64,000 bases of DNA from Labyrinthula sp. Ha (GCA_015227615.1 JAALGZ010000004.1:248001-312000); one strand, 5' to 3'; positions 1 to 10,624 are shown, counted from the first letter of the stretch. Notes: a model not told the origin generated them from the letters alone. Program-made: numbers and translations.

Positions 1-2181
1 GATAAAATCTTAAAATCTAATTCTGTCCGTGATGTTTAATGCTCAAGGCACAAACATAAGCTCAAGAATGTAGCAAATAGACACTTTACACCATGTGATT
101 TTTCTTCCAATTGTTGTAACTCTGTGCCAGAAGGTCAAAATTTTCACTTGAAAGAACATATTCAGTAGAACGCCCAGCGAAAGCACCTCCCTTTCTGTAG
201 AATATAAACGATGTTAATCCACGACTATCATATTCTCTTGACTGAATCCTCTTACAGGGTATATATCTTTCCCACCATAAAAAATAGGATTTAATTTTAT
301 ATTCCTGGTAGTGTCCATTCCAACATAACGCTGCCTTGCATAATTCATAAACACCAAAATTTCTTTCTCTGACTAGTGATTTATGCCATTGCTATAAGTG
401 TTTAGTTTATGACTATTTGTACGTTAGAGAGTCAATTGAAATAAGAACTAAGAATTTGTTATAAAGAGAGTTACAAAGTTTACAAGTTTATACAAACCTT
501 TTGGACTATAAATCACTAGTTCATAGTCAAACTCCAAGACTCCTGTCTCAAAAAGTATAATACTTGTGTTTAAATTTTTTCACATCGTATGTTTATCCGT
601 GTAAAAGTACTCAAGATACTGTTCTTTAAAAAATGTTGAGCTAACGCAGGAAATCAGGAGAGAAAGAAATAGAGTTACTGTCTTTAAAAACAAGGAAATT
701 AATAGACAGATCCTTGATGGCTGTGAGAGGCCTAAGTCTTCGCATTGTTTTCTTGAAGCTTTGCACCAACTCTCTTTCTTGAAGTAACGGAGTATTTCTA
801 GCGAAGGTATTATAAAAGCTACAACTTCCATACCTCTTGGTTTAGTTTCATCTTCAATATTTTCCCACGCTTCCAACACTTCTTGTCTTAATGCAGCCTG
901 GGATGGAAACTTAAACAAAAAAGACATTGTGTTCTGCAAGTAGTCGCACTTAAGCCAAAAAAAGCAGCACAACTTTATTTTACGTTTTGTTTTTTTTTTG
1001 TTCCAGCTTCCAAACATATGTGCTGGTCGACACACTCCGAATATCTAAGAACGAAAGCAGAACGATCATTATGCTTGTCTCAGAATAGCGCAGCTTTCAC
1101 AACAAAAAGTAAATAGTCTTAGGCTCCTCATTAAAACTCTGAGGATTTTAGGGGTGTTCTTGCTAAATTTGCACAAATAATAGACTCTAATATTGGTGAT
1201 AACGAGCTGGTGAAAAGATGAAAAGCAGCGATATGGGTAAATTCCGTGTTTCACTAAAGGGTTGCTCCATAGATCGACTCTTCAAAAATTATTGCAAGGA
1301 ATGCAAAGCTGTCAGCATTTTTAGCACGGTATAAGAACCAAAGCTGATGTATATGATCGTAAGATGACTACGCTCTTGTTCTTTTTCTCTTAAGAGCAAA
1401 AGACTTCCTTTAAGATTGAATTGCATCTCAGTTTTATATGCTTGAGTTCTCGCCAAAAAATTTCCTCTTAAAGGTATCTAGAATAAGCTTCCATATATGA
1501 AAAATATATTTACAAGTGACAGAGAAAGTTTGCTAATCTTTCAGGGAAGCAAGTCATGATCTCACCAGAAGCTAGTATCTCTCAACCACAACTTCGAGAA
1601 GCTGCACAGGGGGCAGAACAGTGTTTACCTGTAAAACACATACAGTTCAGTGAATGAGCAAGATTTGTCACAGATTCAACAAACACATAGCATTCTTGTT
1701 ATTATACATTGTTATTTTGTGTCCAGTTTCAATAAGCGTCTTGTGAAACCTGAAACCTATCCATTCTCAACTCCAATACTCTAGAACTCATTCTAGTCAT
1801 ATCCTTGCTTGCAAACAAAAAAAGAAAAAAAATTATTGCTGTGTGTTCTACCTGGATAGTGAAGTTCACAACGATGGAAACTATAAGAACGCGGTACATC
1901 AGAAACAAGGTATCTTCTATCTTTTTCATTACAGTGTTGGGAGATGAAACCTAAATAAAAATGCCTTCTTCTTACTAACTCAGATTCAAATATATAAACA
2001 CTGTTCTTGACTATAGCAAACTATAAGATCAAACATCTAATGAACTGATCTGGCTCTGCATTAGCTAAAAACTGAATTCCTCAGACAGTAGTAGTAAGAA
2101 AACTGGCACGCAGAACAAGAAGAGGACTGTGCCTAATATCAGGTTACAAGTAGTTCTCAGGAGAGATAAGAGTATATCATT
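1..2181. other. Left-edge region without a secure gene
   Basis: No reading frame here can be assigned with confidence. A 13-base perfect inverted repeat lies at 372-384 and 508-520, separated by about 120 bases. On the minus strand a short frame at 1729-1929 begins MKKIEDTLFLMYRVL and could be a first exon, because a GT-AG pair inside it would keep the frame open. No continuation could be established. A second minus-strand frame at 580-927 is listed separately. No tRNA or rRNA was recognised. Confidence 0.4.
580..927 (-). CDS. Possible small protein with a C-terminal hydrophobic segment
   Basis: A 116-codon frame starting at the methionine of MSFLFKFPSQAALRQEV. The first 50 residues have a mixed charged composition resembling coding sequence (EVLEAWENIEDETKPRG). 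The last third is hydrophobic and could be a membrane segment. The open frame extends upstream without a stop, so the start is a guess. I recognise no family, and chance open frames of this length are expected in AT-rich DNA. It could be one exon of a larger minus-strand gene. Confidence 0.2.
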   Translation of the reverse strand: MSFLFKFPSQAALRQEVLEAWENIEDETKPRGMEVVAFIIPSLEILRYFKKESWCKASRKQCEDLGLSQPSRICLLISLFLKTVTLFLSLLISCVSSTFFKEQYLEYFYTDKHTM

Positions 2182-2618
2182 TTGTGGCCTTTGCATACGA
2201 TAATCTTCGTATACAGAAACAAAAGCATTTGTCTTTGGGATCCCTTTGATCGAGCACTTGCTTGGTACAATATGCTGACTTCAGAAACACTACTTGGGCA
2301 ACATCATCTTCATACCCCTTTATCATTTCAAAGATTTTTCCTTAAGTTTCCCCGAAGACCATGAGCTGTAAGAACAACTCATTTCTAATTAGGCTTCAAC
2401 GAGGAAAATCAAGAGTACAAGTATTTCAATGAATTCATAGAAACTGCGGATCGTGATACTATATAGTGACGATGTTGCTTCACAGATACTTCTTGGCACG
2501 GAGTAACTATTCTCGCGTAGTCACGTCCTTTCTGCAGCAAAAAGGTTACAAGAAAGTTAAGGTATTCTTATGCAACCCCCAGCAAGACGATAAAAGAAAC
2601 AGCAGTATAAAAGCTTGA
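2182..2618 (+). pseudogene. Coding-like relic, unidentified
   Basis: Short plus-strand stretches read like protein (for example SNYSRVVTSFLQQKGYKK near the right end) but do not form one open frame. They could be scraps of a decayed gene, exons of a spliced gene that I cannot resolve, or chance. No family was recognised. The stretch ends just before the converging 3' end of the membrane-protein gene at 2626. Confidence 0.2.
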
Positions 2619-2625
2619 TGTTTTG

Positions 2626-3321
2626 CTAGTTCCCCTCGCACCAATAAAGCACGTGTTCCTCCCTTCGATGAGTGGCAATAATCTCCTCACATCTGTTACA
2701 TATAAAACTGGTTCCGTCACCTAGAGATTGAGCAATGAGCACTGATTTCTCATAATCACTAAGTCCATGTTCTTCCGATTCCCATTGACTTGCCTTTTCA
2801 TATATCTTGTTTTCCAGCCAGAGCAATAGATTATAATAAACCATGGGAAGAACATTAACAGAAAACTGATCAAATGGTGGAAATGGTTTGAATATCCAGA
2901 TGAAGGCGGTTCTTATCCACAGCAAATACTCTTCAAAACCGAAGCTTCCTCCAAAACTTACCCACGAAAGGATCACTTCAACTATGACCAACATACGTAG
3001 CCAATACACCATGGAACCAAGCTGTCTCATAAAGAATGCCTTTTCCTCTGAAATACTTCTCCCAATCCACAAAACACTTATTAGGCAAACTGCAGCTGTA
3101 AATATCGTAACCAATGAATCAAACGCCTCTACTCTTAACCTTTCTAGCAAAATGCCGTTAACGAAAGCTTTCAATTCATTTTTTTCGAGAGGAAAGTTTC
3201 TCTTCTTTAATTCAACGGTTGAATATTTTCGTGCAAGTTTTCGAAGTTCATTAACGGATAAATCAGCGCTTTGCAAGAACGTGTTTCTGACGAGCTCTAA
3301 GATAAAATGAAAATTAATCAT
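2626..3321 (-). CDS. Unknown multi-pass membrane protein
   Basis: An intact 231-residue frame with normal coding composition. An N-terminal charged helical part (about residues 1-60) is followed by hydrophobic stretches near residues 67-87, 103-125 and 130-142, then a charged, probably soluble tail. The tail ends with a Cys-rich piece (ICNRCEEI, then YWCEG), which might bind a metal. I do not recognise the family. The start at MINFHF is the furthest upstream methionine in the frame and leaves only 68 bases to the divergent DUF1295 gene, so the two probably share a promoter. No introns are needed. The gene call is fairly safe, the function is open. Confidence 0.7.
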   Translation of the reverse strand: MINFHFILELVRNTFLQSADLSVNELRKLARKYSTVELKKRNFPLEKNELKAFVNGILLERLRVEAFDSLVTIFTAAVCLISVLWIGRSISEEKAFFMRQLGSMVYWLRMLVIVEVILSWVSFGGSFGFEEYLLWIRTAFIWIFKPFPPFDQFSVNVLPMVYYNLLLWLENKIYEKASQWESEEHGLSDYEKSVLIAQSLGDGTSFICNRCEEIIATHRREEHVLYWCEGN

Positions 3322-3389
3322 TTTGTTAATTTTATTGGTGAAATAATTTACTCCAGCGAATCAAATCACGCCAAGAGTTAGAACCAAAA
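3322..3389. promoter_or_regulatory. 68-bp divergent intergenic region, probably bidirectional promoter
   Basis: Only 68 AT-rich bases separate the start codons of the minus-strand membrane-protein gene and the plus-strand DUF1295 gene. Both 5' untranslated regions and core promoters must fit here or overlap the coding regions. No specific factor site is claimed. Confidence 0.45.
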
Positions 3390-4339
3390 ATGATGAAGAA
3401 GCACAAAGATCTGTTAGTTGTTAGTCTAACATATATCTTGAGTTTTATTGGATCTTTACGTTTCTCACACTGGTTTGTTGGTGATAATATGGATAGTTTA
3501 ATGATATTGAGTGTCCTTTTGGACTTGGTTTGGACGTTTCTTATATGGCTGAGTGCAGTTTGGTTCAATAACTCTTCTCTCTACGATCCTTACTGGTCAG
3601 TTGCTCCTGTTGCTATTATCCTCCTTTGGGTTGTAAAAATCAAAGCGTAATATAAAATGTTTAATTTAACTATAGAGCACTTGATATAGAAAGTTTAACT
3701 ATCATTACGGCTGTCTTAACATGGTCAGTGCGTTTAACTACAAACTGGGCTAGAGTATATCCAATACTATATTTTCTTATTTTTTAGGATTGGTCAGGAC
3801 TTGATCAGGAGGATTTCCGATATATTGAACTTCACAAACAGTTCCCACACCCTCTAATCTATTGGCCATTTATTTCTCTTGGGGGTATTATGCTCATGCC
3901 AACAACACTTGTATTTCTAGGATGCACCCCAATCTATTACTCACTTATTTCAGAACAAACTGCAACTTCATTCTCTTTGATCATTCCTTTGCTTACCTGC
4001 ATTGTAGCAGCGGTTATTCAGTACTTTGCTGACGAGCAAATGAGAACATTTAGAACTAAGAACACCAAGGATAAGAAAATATTTGAAGGCGGTCTTTGGA
4101 AATACTCAAGACATCCAAACTACTTTCGTGAAATTTTGTTCTGGTTTGGAGTTTGGAGTTTTTCTTTGCTAAAAGACATTAATCTATACTTCGCTGGTCT
4201 TGGGTTCTTAGCAATGGTTCTTCTCTTCATATTCATTTCAGTTCCTTTAATGGAGAAAAAGATTCTCAATACACGTCCAGAATACAAACTTGTCCAAGAA
4301 CGAGTTTCTATGCTGGTTCCCCTTCCGCCTAAAGCATAA
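3390..4339 (+). CDS. DUF1295 / steroid 5-alpha-reductase-like membrane enzyme
   Basis: Three exons are predicted: 3390-3646, 3676-3754 and 3788-4339, with introns of 29 and 33 bases, giving 295 residues. The joined protein reads as a typical DUF1295 member: several N-terminal membrane segments, the YDPYWSVAP motif after the third, then RLTTNWARDWSG across the second junction. The C-terminal RHPNYFREILFWFGVW motif is the cofactor-binding signature shared with steroid 5-alpha-reductase C-terminal domains and isoprenylcysteine methyltransferases. Family members are predicted ER membrane reductases or methyltransferases, and the substrate here is unknown. The middle exon is only 79 bases and would be missed by ORF calling. 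The gene ends 13 bases before the convergent mitochondrial carrier gene. Confidence 0.88.
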
Positions 4340-4352
4340 CTTATTTATTTTT

Positions 4353-5342
4353 CTATCGGAAAGCGTGTTTTGCATATTCATATACGGCAAAAGTCAATCC
4401 ACTTAGTGGCATTACAGTAAGAACACGTACGCTGGATCCTCGCCAGAACCCTGAAATACCTTCCTGAGTCATTACATTTTTTGCACACTTTATAGCTGTC
4501 AGCTTTCTATAAGGTTCGGAGACATCTTCAATCATTCCTTGCACCATTAAGCGATTCACAACTACATCCAAAGGATTCGTCAACCACGCAGCTGTTCCTC
4601 CTGCGAAAGATCCAGAAAACAAATCGCTAAAAGCTTCCCAATTCGGAAACAAAGTCTCAAGTTGCTGGTGAATAGTTTCATAAATAGCAAATTGAAGTCC
4701 AGAAAAGCAACAATCCAGTGCCAAACAAGGTCTAAATCCCGCATAAAGACCCAGAAATCCTTCAGAAACAACAATTTGTTTAAAGCCGTTAAACATTGAG
4801 TTGTATTTTTTTGAGCCGTTAAAGTTTCCAGCCTAAAGATTAGAAACAAAGAAAAGAAAATACAAATGTTTCTGCTGGTGTTGTTCCGAGTTGCATTCTT
4901 GATTTGACGACTTCAAATGGAACTGAAAACAAACTTGCAGCCACTTCACTTACTTTAAAAGATAAAAACATAAAAAAAATGAACTTGCACCAGAGATTAA
5001 GTAAATGGAAAGCGGGTTGAGATCAAGTTTTTGTCCTTGTTGCTTCGATGTCTCGTAAGCATAAAAATATAGAGCAGTGGATGGAATTGAACATGTTATT
5101 GTTGCTGAAACTCCTCTAAAAACACTAGATATTCCTTCGTTTCTGACAAGATGCTTGACCACTTCCAAAGGTGAGGCCGGGCAAGATTTAACTTTGAGTC
5201 GGGTATTTATGGTGTCCAGTGGATGAACGAGAGATTCAGCAACTAAACCAGCAAACGCACCTATACAGTAAAACTCTATTATTAATCAGCTCTCTAGCTA
5301 ATGAACAAATGTACCTGCTCGAAGGTGAGTGCTTGAATCCAT
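4353..5342 (-). CDS. Mitochondrial carrier family (SLC25) protein, yeast Mme1-like
   Basis: Four exons are predicted on the minus strand: 5342-5315, 5260-4985, 4952-4864 and 4832-4353, with introns of 54, 32 and 31 bases, giving 290 residues. All three carrier repeats are present with their signature P-x-[DE]-x4-[KR] motifs: HPLDTINTRLK, VPFEVVKSRMQ and NPLDVVVNRLM. Repeat 2 (VPFEVVKSRMQLG, later GLQFAIYE) resembles yeast YMR166C/Mme1, a mitochondrial magnesium exporter, more than the S-adenosylmethionine carriers. This is from memory of the family, so the substrate is tentative. The start MDSSTHLRAG comes from a tiny 28-base first exon. The protein would sit in the inner mitochondrial membrane with six helices. 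A retrotransposon lies about 215 bases upstream of the start codon. Confidence 0.9.
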
Positions 5343-5555
5343 CGATTGTTTTCTTCCTGAAGTTTTGACTAGTTTCTGTTAAACTTTGCCGTCCAGATGC
5401 AGTATTTTGGGCAATTAGCTAAATATTCATTTTGGGCAAAATTAATTGTAGGAAAGATGGAAACAGTTTTTAGCTGAGCAAGACAATGCTATATGTGCAA
5501 GAAATGAAATAAGAATTTGTATGCTGGCATCAAGTCTTTGTTGAAAATAGGTGAA

Positions 5556-5560
5556 CTTTG
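5556..5560. repeat. Target-site duplication (left)
   Basis: The five bases CTTTG directly before the left LTR are repeated directly after the right LTR at 10625-10629. This is the 5-bp duplication typical of copia integration and it fixes the element's borders. Confidence 0.8.
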
Positions 5561-5860
5561 AGTCAGACACTAAGCAGTCGAGTGTACGACTCTCTCCATA
5601 CTGACTGTTTACACTTTACATAGTTATAATACAATATTACATTACTGCACAATTGGTGCAACTTTACATAATACATTTTTACTAATACATAAGCACCGGA
5701 AACAACAGATAGTAAAACCTCAATATCTCAACAACTACTGGGAGTTAGAAGACCTTACTTATATCATTTTAAAGTTCTTTTCAAGCTCTTTCAGTTAATT
5801 TAATTTAATATACTTATCCCCATACACATATAGAAGATACGGACAATTACTTGTCTAACT
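5561..5860 (+). repeat. Left LTR (300 bp)
   Basis: Direct copy of 10325-10624 with two differences near the right end. The ends are AGTCAGAC and GTCTAACT, an imperfect inverted repeat beginning AGT and ending ACT rather than the usual TG and CA. The LTR is AT-rich and should carry the element's promoter and polyadenylation signals; I cannot point to them exactly. Confidence 0.93.
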
Positions 5861-5868
5861 TGGTTGCG

Positions 5869-8800
5869 ATGGTAGTAAACGAAAATCAGAACGATCCCGT
5901 GGAAGAACGAACAGCACGGAGTGAAAACTCCAACTTAACCCAAGGGGAAACTCATTTACAAAACTTTCCTGCTTCAACTAGAACACTTACAAAGCTAGAA
6001 ATTACAAATGAGGCAATTAACGAAGAATTCTACAAAAAAGGACGAAAAAGATTGGAAAACCTTTTACGATCAAAAACTGATGAAAACCAAATCGAACTAC
6101 TGAAACAAGGTGTTGAGATGTACCTGCTTGCCTTAAAATTACAAATTAATGGAACATCTCTACGCAAATTTTTTAAATCTCATGATCGCAGCATCATTGA
6201 TGAGCTGTTAGAATCTTACAATCCGCTTACTCAAAAATCTAACTACATTCTAGAGGAAGAAATTGACGATGAAGTTTCAGATGACATCATTTCTCTTTGG
6301 AAAAAAGACGTTGTTTTCTTGCGAACAATCCGAACCCCACATCGTTTTTGCAAAATCCTGCGACGCATCGGGGCTGTTACATTCTTACCTACACAAACCA
6401 GAAAAAGAATTAACTTTGGAAACTTGATTTACAGCTGTTGGGAGGAATCAGAACCCATTACAGACTTCGTTAAACGCTTTGATTCTTTGGTACAACAGGC
6501 TAATCAGATCAAGATGATGCAAAATGACTCTGATTTACTTACACTTTTTCAAACTAAGATTCTCTTCAGAAGAAACAACAATCAGAAAATTTTTACAGTT
6601 GTAAACAATTTGGATTCAAAAGATCTACCATTAAGGGATTACATGAGTGAAGTGACACAAGCCGTACTTCAGCATGACAATTCAGGTTTGATCCCTTTTG
6701 ATGCTCCAAGTACATCAGTTGTTGCATTTACAAAGAAAATTGTTTCTTCTAATTCAAAAGGTACATTGTGTTTCAATTGCGGTGAAGATTTTCCACACAA
6801 AGGAAAACAATGTGCTGCTAAAGGTGCTACCTGTTCTTACTGTGGTAAACCTAATCATTTTGCAAAGGTGTGTTCTACCAACCCAGAACGTACATTACAA
6901 CTTCCCAAGATGAAGAAAAAGCCTACAAAGAAAACAGTAGCAGTAACTTCTACAAAAGAAAATTTTAATCCTTTCAGTTTCGCTACTTCTCTTTGTACCA
7001 CAGGTTCAAACTCTTTAGCTGGGCTCGATTCATGCAGCGATGTTTTCGTTTTCAGAAGCGCTGATTTTTTTACACACATGGATGAGAAGCCTGGGAAACT
7101 TACACTTACAGAAAATTCTGGTAGCTACGAAAGCACTGGAAAAGCCAGATTTGCATTCAAAGAATTTCCTTCTAAGTTTTTTACAGTACAGGCAATTTAC
7201 ATGCCAAGTGCAAATTTCAACATTTTGTGTACCTACGATCTAGAGCAACAGAATGTTAAAGTCAACCATAGATCTAGAAATGTACAACTAGAAACAGGAA
7301 ACAAATTAAAAATAATTTTACTTGGAAAGAAAAGCTTCATTGAAATCATTCCACTAGGGAAATCAGTTTTACAAACCTCTGATCCAAATCTAATGCATCG
7401 TAGATTGATGCACCTCTCAGAGGACAAACTTAAACATGCTGGTTTCATTAAGGGTTCTCAAAAAGTGAACAGCTGCCAAGTCTGTCTTCAGACAAAAGCT
7501 AAACACAACCCAGTGAAGAATTTAATTCACAAGATGAAACTCTCTCCTGATTCCAGAGGTCAAGCTTTTTCAATGGACTTACTCATTCCGCCTAAACACT
7601 CGATGAAACCAGTCAATGGTGTTGTGGCTGCATTGATTCTAGTTGACCTGAAAACTAGATTAATTAGAGTTGCTCCTTTAAGAACATTTCAATCAAAAGA
7701 TTTACTTGCAGCTCTTTACTACCTTCTTTCTACACTCAAAACTTTACCAAAAACCATTGTTACAGACCGCCAATCTGGTTTTACGGCAGAACACTTTGTC
7801 AACTCAATTTCCGCAAAAGGCATTCATTTACGTTTTGTCCCTAGAGATCGACATGACACTTTCAATGGAGTTGCTGAACGAACGATTGGCATCTTAAAGG
7901 TCATGGCTTCAGCCGCCCTACTACAGTCTAAACTTGATGACTCCTTTTGGATCTACGCAGTCAAATTTGCAAGTCACATCAAGAACAGAGTACATCATAA
8001 AACACTTGGTGAATCGCCTTACAAACTAGAAACTGGGCAAGAACCAAACCTTTCTTCACTTAGAACCTTTGGTTGCTCTTGTTTTACGTTGAAATCTTCT
8101 GGAACGAAGACAAACAAATTTCAAGAAAGAACAGACACTGGTCTCTTTCTCGGACTACAGGAACATTCAAGTTTCAACACAGCAATCATCTACAAACTTA
8201 ATACTGGAAAAATCACTTACCCTCAACTAACCGATGTTTGGTTCCAAGAATCAAGAACACATGATCAAATCGATCAAAATCCACCAACTTTCTCATTTGG
8301 TGACATCAAAATTGTTGACAAAACTGAAAATGACCCAATTTCTGAGGATGATTTTGAATCTGATGATGACGATGATTTCGGTCCAGATTTTGGTACACAC
8401 TATGTACGTTATGGCCAGAAGGCAAATCAACAAGAAAATCATGATTTTGAGCATGATGATAATTTCGATGAAAATCCCCCTTCAGCAGATGTTCAACTCG
8501 ATCAGGATCAAGATGCACATGATCCAACCCCATCTGCCGAAGTAACAAACCCTGAAACACCTCAAACGAGCGAAAACAGCAATGCTCGTCTACCAGTCAC
8601 AACGCGATCTGGGAGAAATGCAACGAAATTCGACCTAAATCGGATGTCAGCTTTCACGTTGAACACAACTGAAGAAACAACACACATCATCAAGCCTAAA
8701 ACAAAAGGTCAGAAAGAAAAGCTACGGAAGAAGATCATTCAGTCTAGAATTGATCAGAAACCTTCCATTTACCGTGACACAAGAGGTCACCCAGACGAAG

Positions 8801-10311
8801 CATCTTACAAGAAAGCGGTCGAAAAAGAACTCAAAGCTTTGGAAGAACGAAAGGTTCTCAAAGTGATTAATCGCTCTGAACTTCCTGAAAATGCTTACGT
8901 TGGAAAATGCACGATGCTTGTGAAACAAAAACGCAATGGTAGTTTCAAAGCAAGATGTGTTTACAATGGAAGATCTCAGAAATTCAAAATTACACCTTAC
9001 CGCAGTTCTCCTACCTTAGACTACAACAGTCTTGCAGTTGCACTAGCAGTTGCAGCTCGAAGACAGTTCCATTTTAACACTTTAGATGTTAGTACCGCAT
9101 TCTTGTACGCGGATCTACCTGCTGGCACTACACTCTACTGTGAAATCCCTGATGGACATGAACTGAAACATGGCAAGACTAAAGTAATGAAGATTGAGAA
9201 AGCGCTTTACGGTCTGAAGGAAAGTCCCAAACTTTGGTTTGACAATGTTTCTGCTACAATTCAAAAACTTGGACTCAAACAAGCGATCTTTGACGAGTGT
9301 GTCTTCTACAAGAAAGATTTAATTACTTTACTTTACGTTGATGATGTACTGATGCTCGGTACAAAACAAGAAATTACAAACTTCTCAAAACAGTTTGGGA
9401 AAACTTACAAAATTACACTAGGAACACTAGATCAGAAAACAGACTTCTTAGGAGTTAACATTGAAAGAAAACCCAATGGAGACTACCAAATTGACCAAAC
9501 CAAACACATTGAGAAAATTTTAGAAAAATTCAAGGATTTCAAGACTAAAGACAAATTTACACCATTACCTTCTACTTTCGCTGAGGCTGTTAAGAACAAT
9601 TCCAATGCTAAAAGCATTAAATTTCCGTACAGAGAATTGCTTGGATCTTTAATTTACTTACGACTTACAAGATTTGATTTACTCTACGCGTTACATGCGC
9701 TTAGTCAACTTTCTGAACACGTGACAAGTTTTGCAGTAAAATCAATTCTCAACACATTAGGCTACATTAGTAGAACGAAACATCAAAAACGAATTTTTTA
9801 CTCAGATCAATCAAATGGTGAAATTACACTTCTTGCCTTTTGTGATGCTGAATGGGCCTCTAACACACTTAACAGAAAAAGTGTTAGTGGTAACTTCATT
9901 TACTTTGGTCAATCGCTCATTACTGGCAGAAGTTCAAGACAAAGGACAGTTGCTATCTCTGCTGCTGGAGCTGAGCTGATTGAAATTTACAAAACAGCAA
10001 AACATTTGCAAGGAATCTATGGATTGTGCATGGATTTAGATTGCAAAGTCAAGCTACCTTCAGTGATTTTTACAGATTCACTTAGTTCAACTAAAACATT
10101 AGAAAAGACAGTTTCTCCAGAGCAAAAACACATGAGCGTTGCAATTCATTTCTTAAAAGGACTCATTCGTTCAGGAAAACTAAAGGTGATTTTCATCAAA
10201 CGCGAATTCAACATTGCTGATCTTCAAACGAAACAGAATCCAAGAGCTGAGTTTGAAAAACTTTGGAACATGACTCATTCAAGGATGAAGTGGCAGCATT
10301 TGAAGATCTAA
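5869..10311 (+). CDS. Copia gag-pol polyprotein
   Basis: A single 1480-residue frame from the first ATG, which falls inside the presumed primer-binding region just after the LTR. Domains in order: gag with two CCHC-like knuckles (about residues 300-335), a protease region, an integrase with an HHCC zinc module (about 505-545) and DDE core (about 570-670), a long acidic linker, reverse transcriptase with the YVDD motif (about 1157) and RNase H (CDAEWAS, about 1323). Integrase lying before reverse transcriptase identifies Ty1/copia (Pseudoviridae). Having gag and pol in one frame is common in this family. The stop codon lies 13 bases before the right LTR. Confidence 0.95.
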   Translation: MVVNENQNDPVEERTARSENSNLTQGETHLQNFPASTRTLTKLEITNEAINEEFYKKGRKRLENLLRSKTDENQIELLKQGVEMYLLALKLQINGTSLRKFFKSHDRSIIDELLESYNPLTQKSNYILEEEIDDEVSDDIISLWKKDVVFLRTIRTPHRFCKILRRIGAVTFLPTQTRKRINFGNLIYSCWEESEPITDFVKRFDSLVQQANQIKMMQNDSDLLTLFQTKILFRRNNNQKIFTVVNNLDSKDLPLRDYMSEVTQAVLQHDNSGLIPFDAPSTSVVAFTKKIVSSNSKGTLCFNCGEDFPHKGKQCAAKGATCSYCGKPNHFAKVCSTNPERTLQLPKMKKKPTKKTVAVTSTKENFNPFSFATSLCTTGSNSLAGLDSCSDVFVFRSADFFTHMDEKPGKLTLTENSGSYESTGKARFAFKEFPSKFFTVQAIYMPSANFNILCTYDLEQQNVKVNHRSRNVQLETGNKLKIILLGKKSFIEIIPLGKSVLQTSDPNLMHRRLMHLSEDKLKHAGFIKGSQKVNSCQVCLQTKAKHNPVKNLIHKMKLSPDSRGQAFSMDLLIPPKHSMKPVNGVVAALILVDLKTRLIRVAPLRTFQSKDLLAALYYLLSTLKTLPKTIVTDRQSGFTAEHFVNSISAKGIHLRFVPRDRHDTFNGVAERTIGILKVMASAALLQSKLDDSFWIYAVKFASHIKNRVHHKTLGESPYKLETGQEPNLSSLRTFGCSCFTLKSSGTKTNKFQERTDTGLFLGLQEHSSFNTAIIYKLNTGKITYPQLTDVWFQESRTHDQIDQNPPTFSFGDIKIVDKTENDPISEDDFESDDDDDFGPDFGTHYVRYGQKANQQENHDFEHDDNFDENPPSADVQLDQDQDAHDPTPSAEVTNPETPQTSENSNARLPVTTRSGRNATKFDLNRMSAFTLNTTEETTHIIKPKTKGQKEKLRKKIIQSRIDQKPSIYRDTRGHPDEASYKKAVEKELKALEERKVLKVINRSELPENAYVGKCTMLVKQKRNGSFKARCVYNGRSQKFKITPYRSSPTLDYNSLAVALAVAARRQFHFNTLDVSTAFLYADLPAGTTLYCEIPDGHELKHGKTKVMKIEKALYGLKESPKLWFDNVSATIQKLGLKQAIFDECVFYKKDLITLLYVDDVLMLGTKQEITNFSKQFGKTYKITLGTLDQKTDFLGVNIERKPNGDYQIDQTKHIEKILEKFKDFKTKDKFTPLPSTFAEAVKNNSNAKSIKFPYRELLGSLIYLRLTRFDLLYALHALSQLSEHVTSFAVKSILNTLGYISRTKHQKRIFYSDQSNGEITLLAFCDAEWASNTLNRKSVSGNFIYFGQSLITGRSSRQRTVAISAAGAELIEIYKTAKHLQGIYGLCMDLDCKVKLPSVIFTDSLSSTKTLEKTVSPEQKHMSVAIHFLKGLIRSGKLKVIFIKREFNIADLQTKQNPRAEFEKLWNMTHSRMKWQHLKI

Positions 10312-10324
10312 AAAGACCGCATGG

Positions 10325-10624
10325 AGTCAGACACTAAGCAGTCGAGTGTACGACTCTCTCCATACTGACTGTTTACACTTTACATAGTTATAATACAATA
10401 TTACATTACTGCACAATTGGTGCAACTTTACATAATACATTTTTACTAATACATAAGCACCGGAAACAACAGATAGTAAAACCTCAATATCTCAACAACT
10501 ACTGGGAGTTAGAAGACCTTACTTATATCATTTTAAAGTTCTTTTCAAGCTCTTTCAGTTAATTTAATTTAATATACTTATCCTCATACACATATAGACG
10601 ATACGGACAATTACTTGTCTAACT
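10325..10624 (+). repeat. Right LTR (300 bp)
   Basis: Second copy of the LTR at 5561-5860, same length and two differences. The right border is set by the start of the CTTTG duplication at 10625. Confidence 0.93.

Larger units (their letters stand above)
5561..10624 (+). mobile_element. Ty1/copia LTR retrotransposon, whole-looking and young
   Basis: A 5064-bp element bounded by two 300-bp direct LTRs and a 5-bp target duplication. One long gag-pol frame fills the inside in the copia order: gag with zinc knuckles, protease, integrase, reverse transcriptase, RNase H. The LTRs differ at 2 of 300 positions by eye, which points to a recent insertion; no rate is known here to turn this into years. 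It looks whole, with no interruption of the frame seen. It is inserted in intergenic DNA upstream of the minus-strand mitochondrial carrier gene. A TGG directly after the left LTR (5861) fits the start of a primer-binding site. Confidence 0.95.

Noticed and set aside
5851-5868. Upstream TTG start for the copia polyprotein
   Set aside because: The frame is open from here but these codons lie partly in the LTR. The first ATG at 5869 is the natural start.
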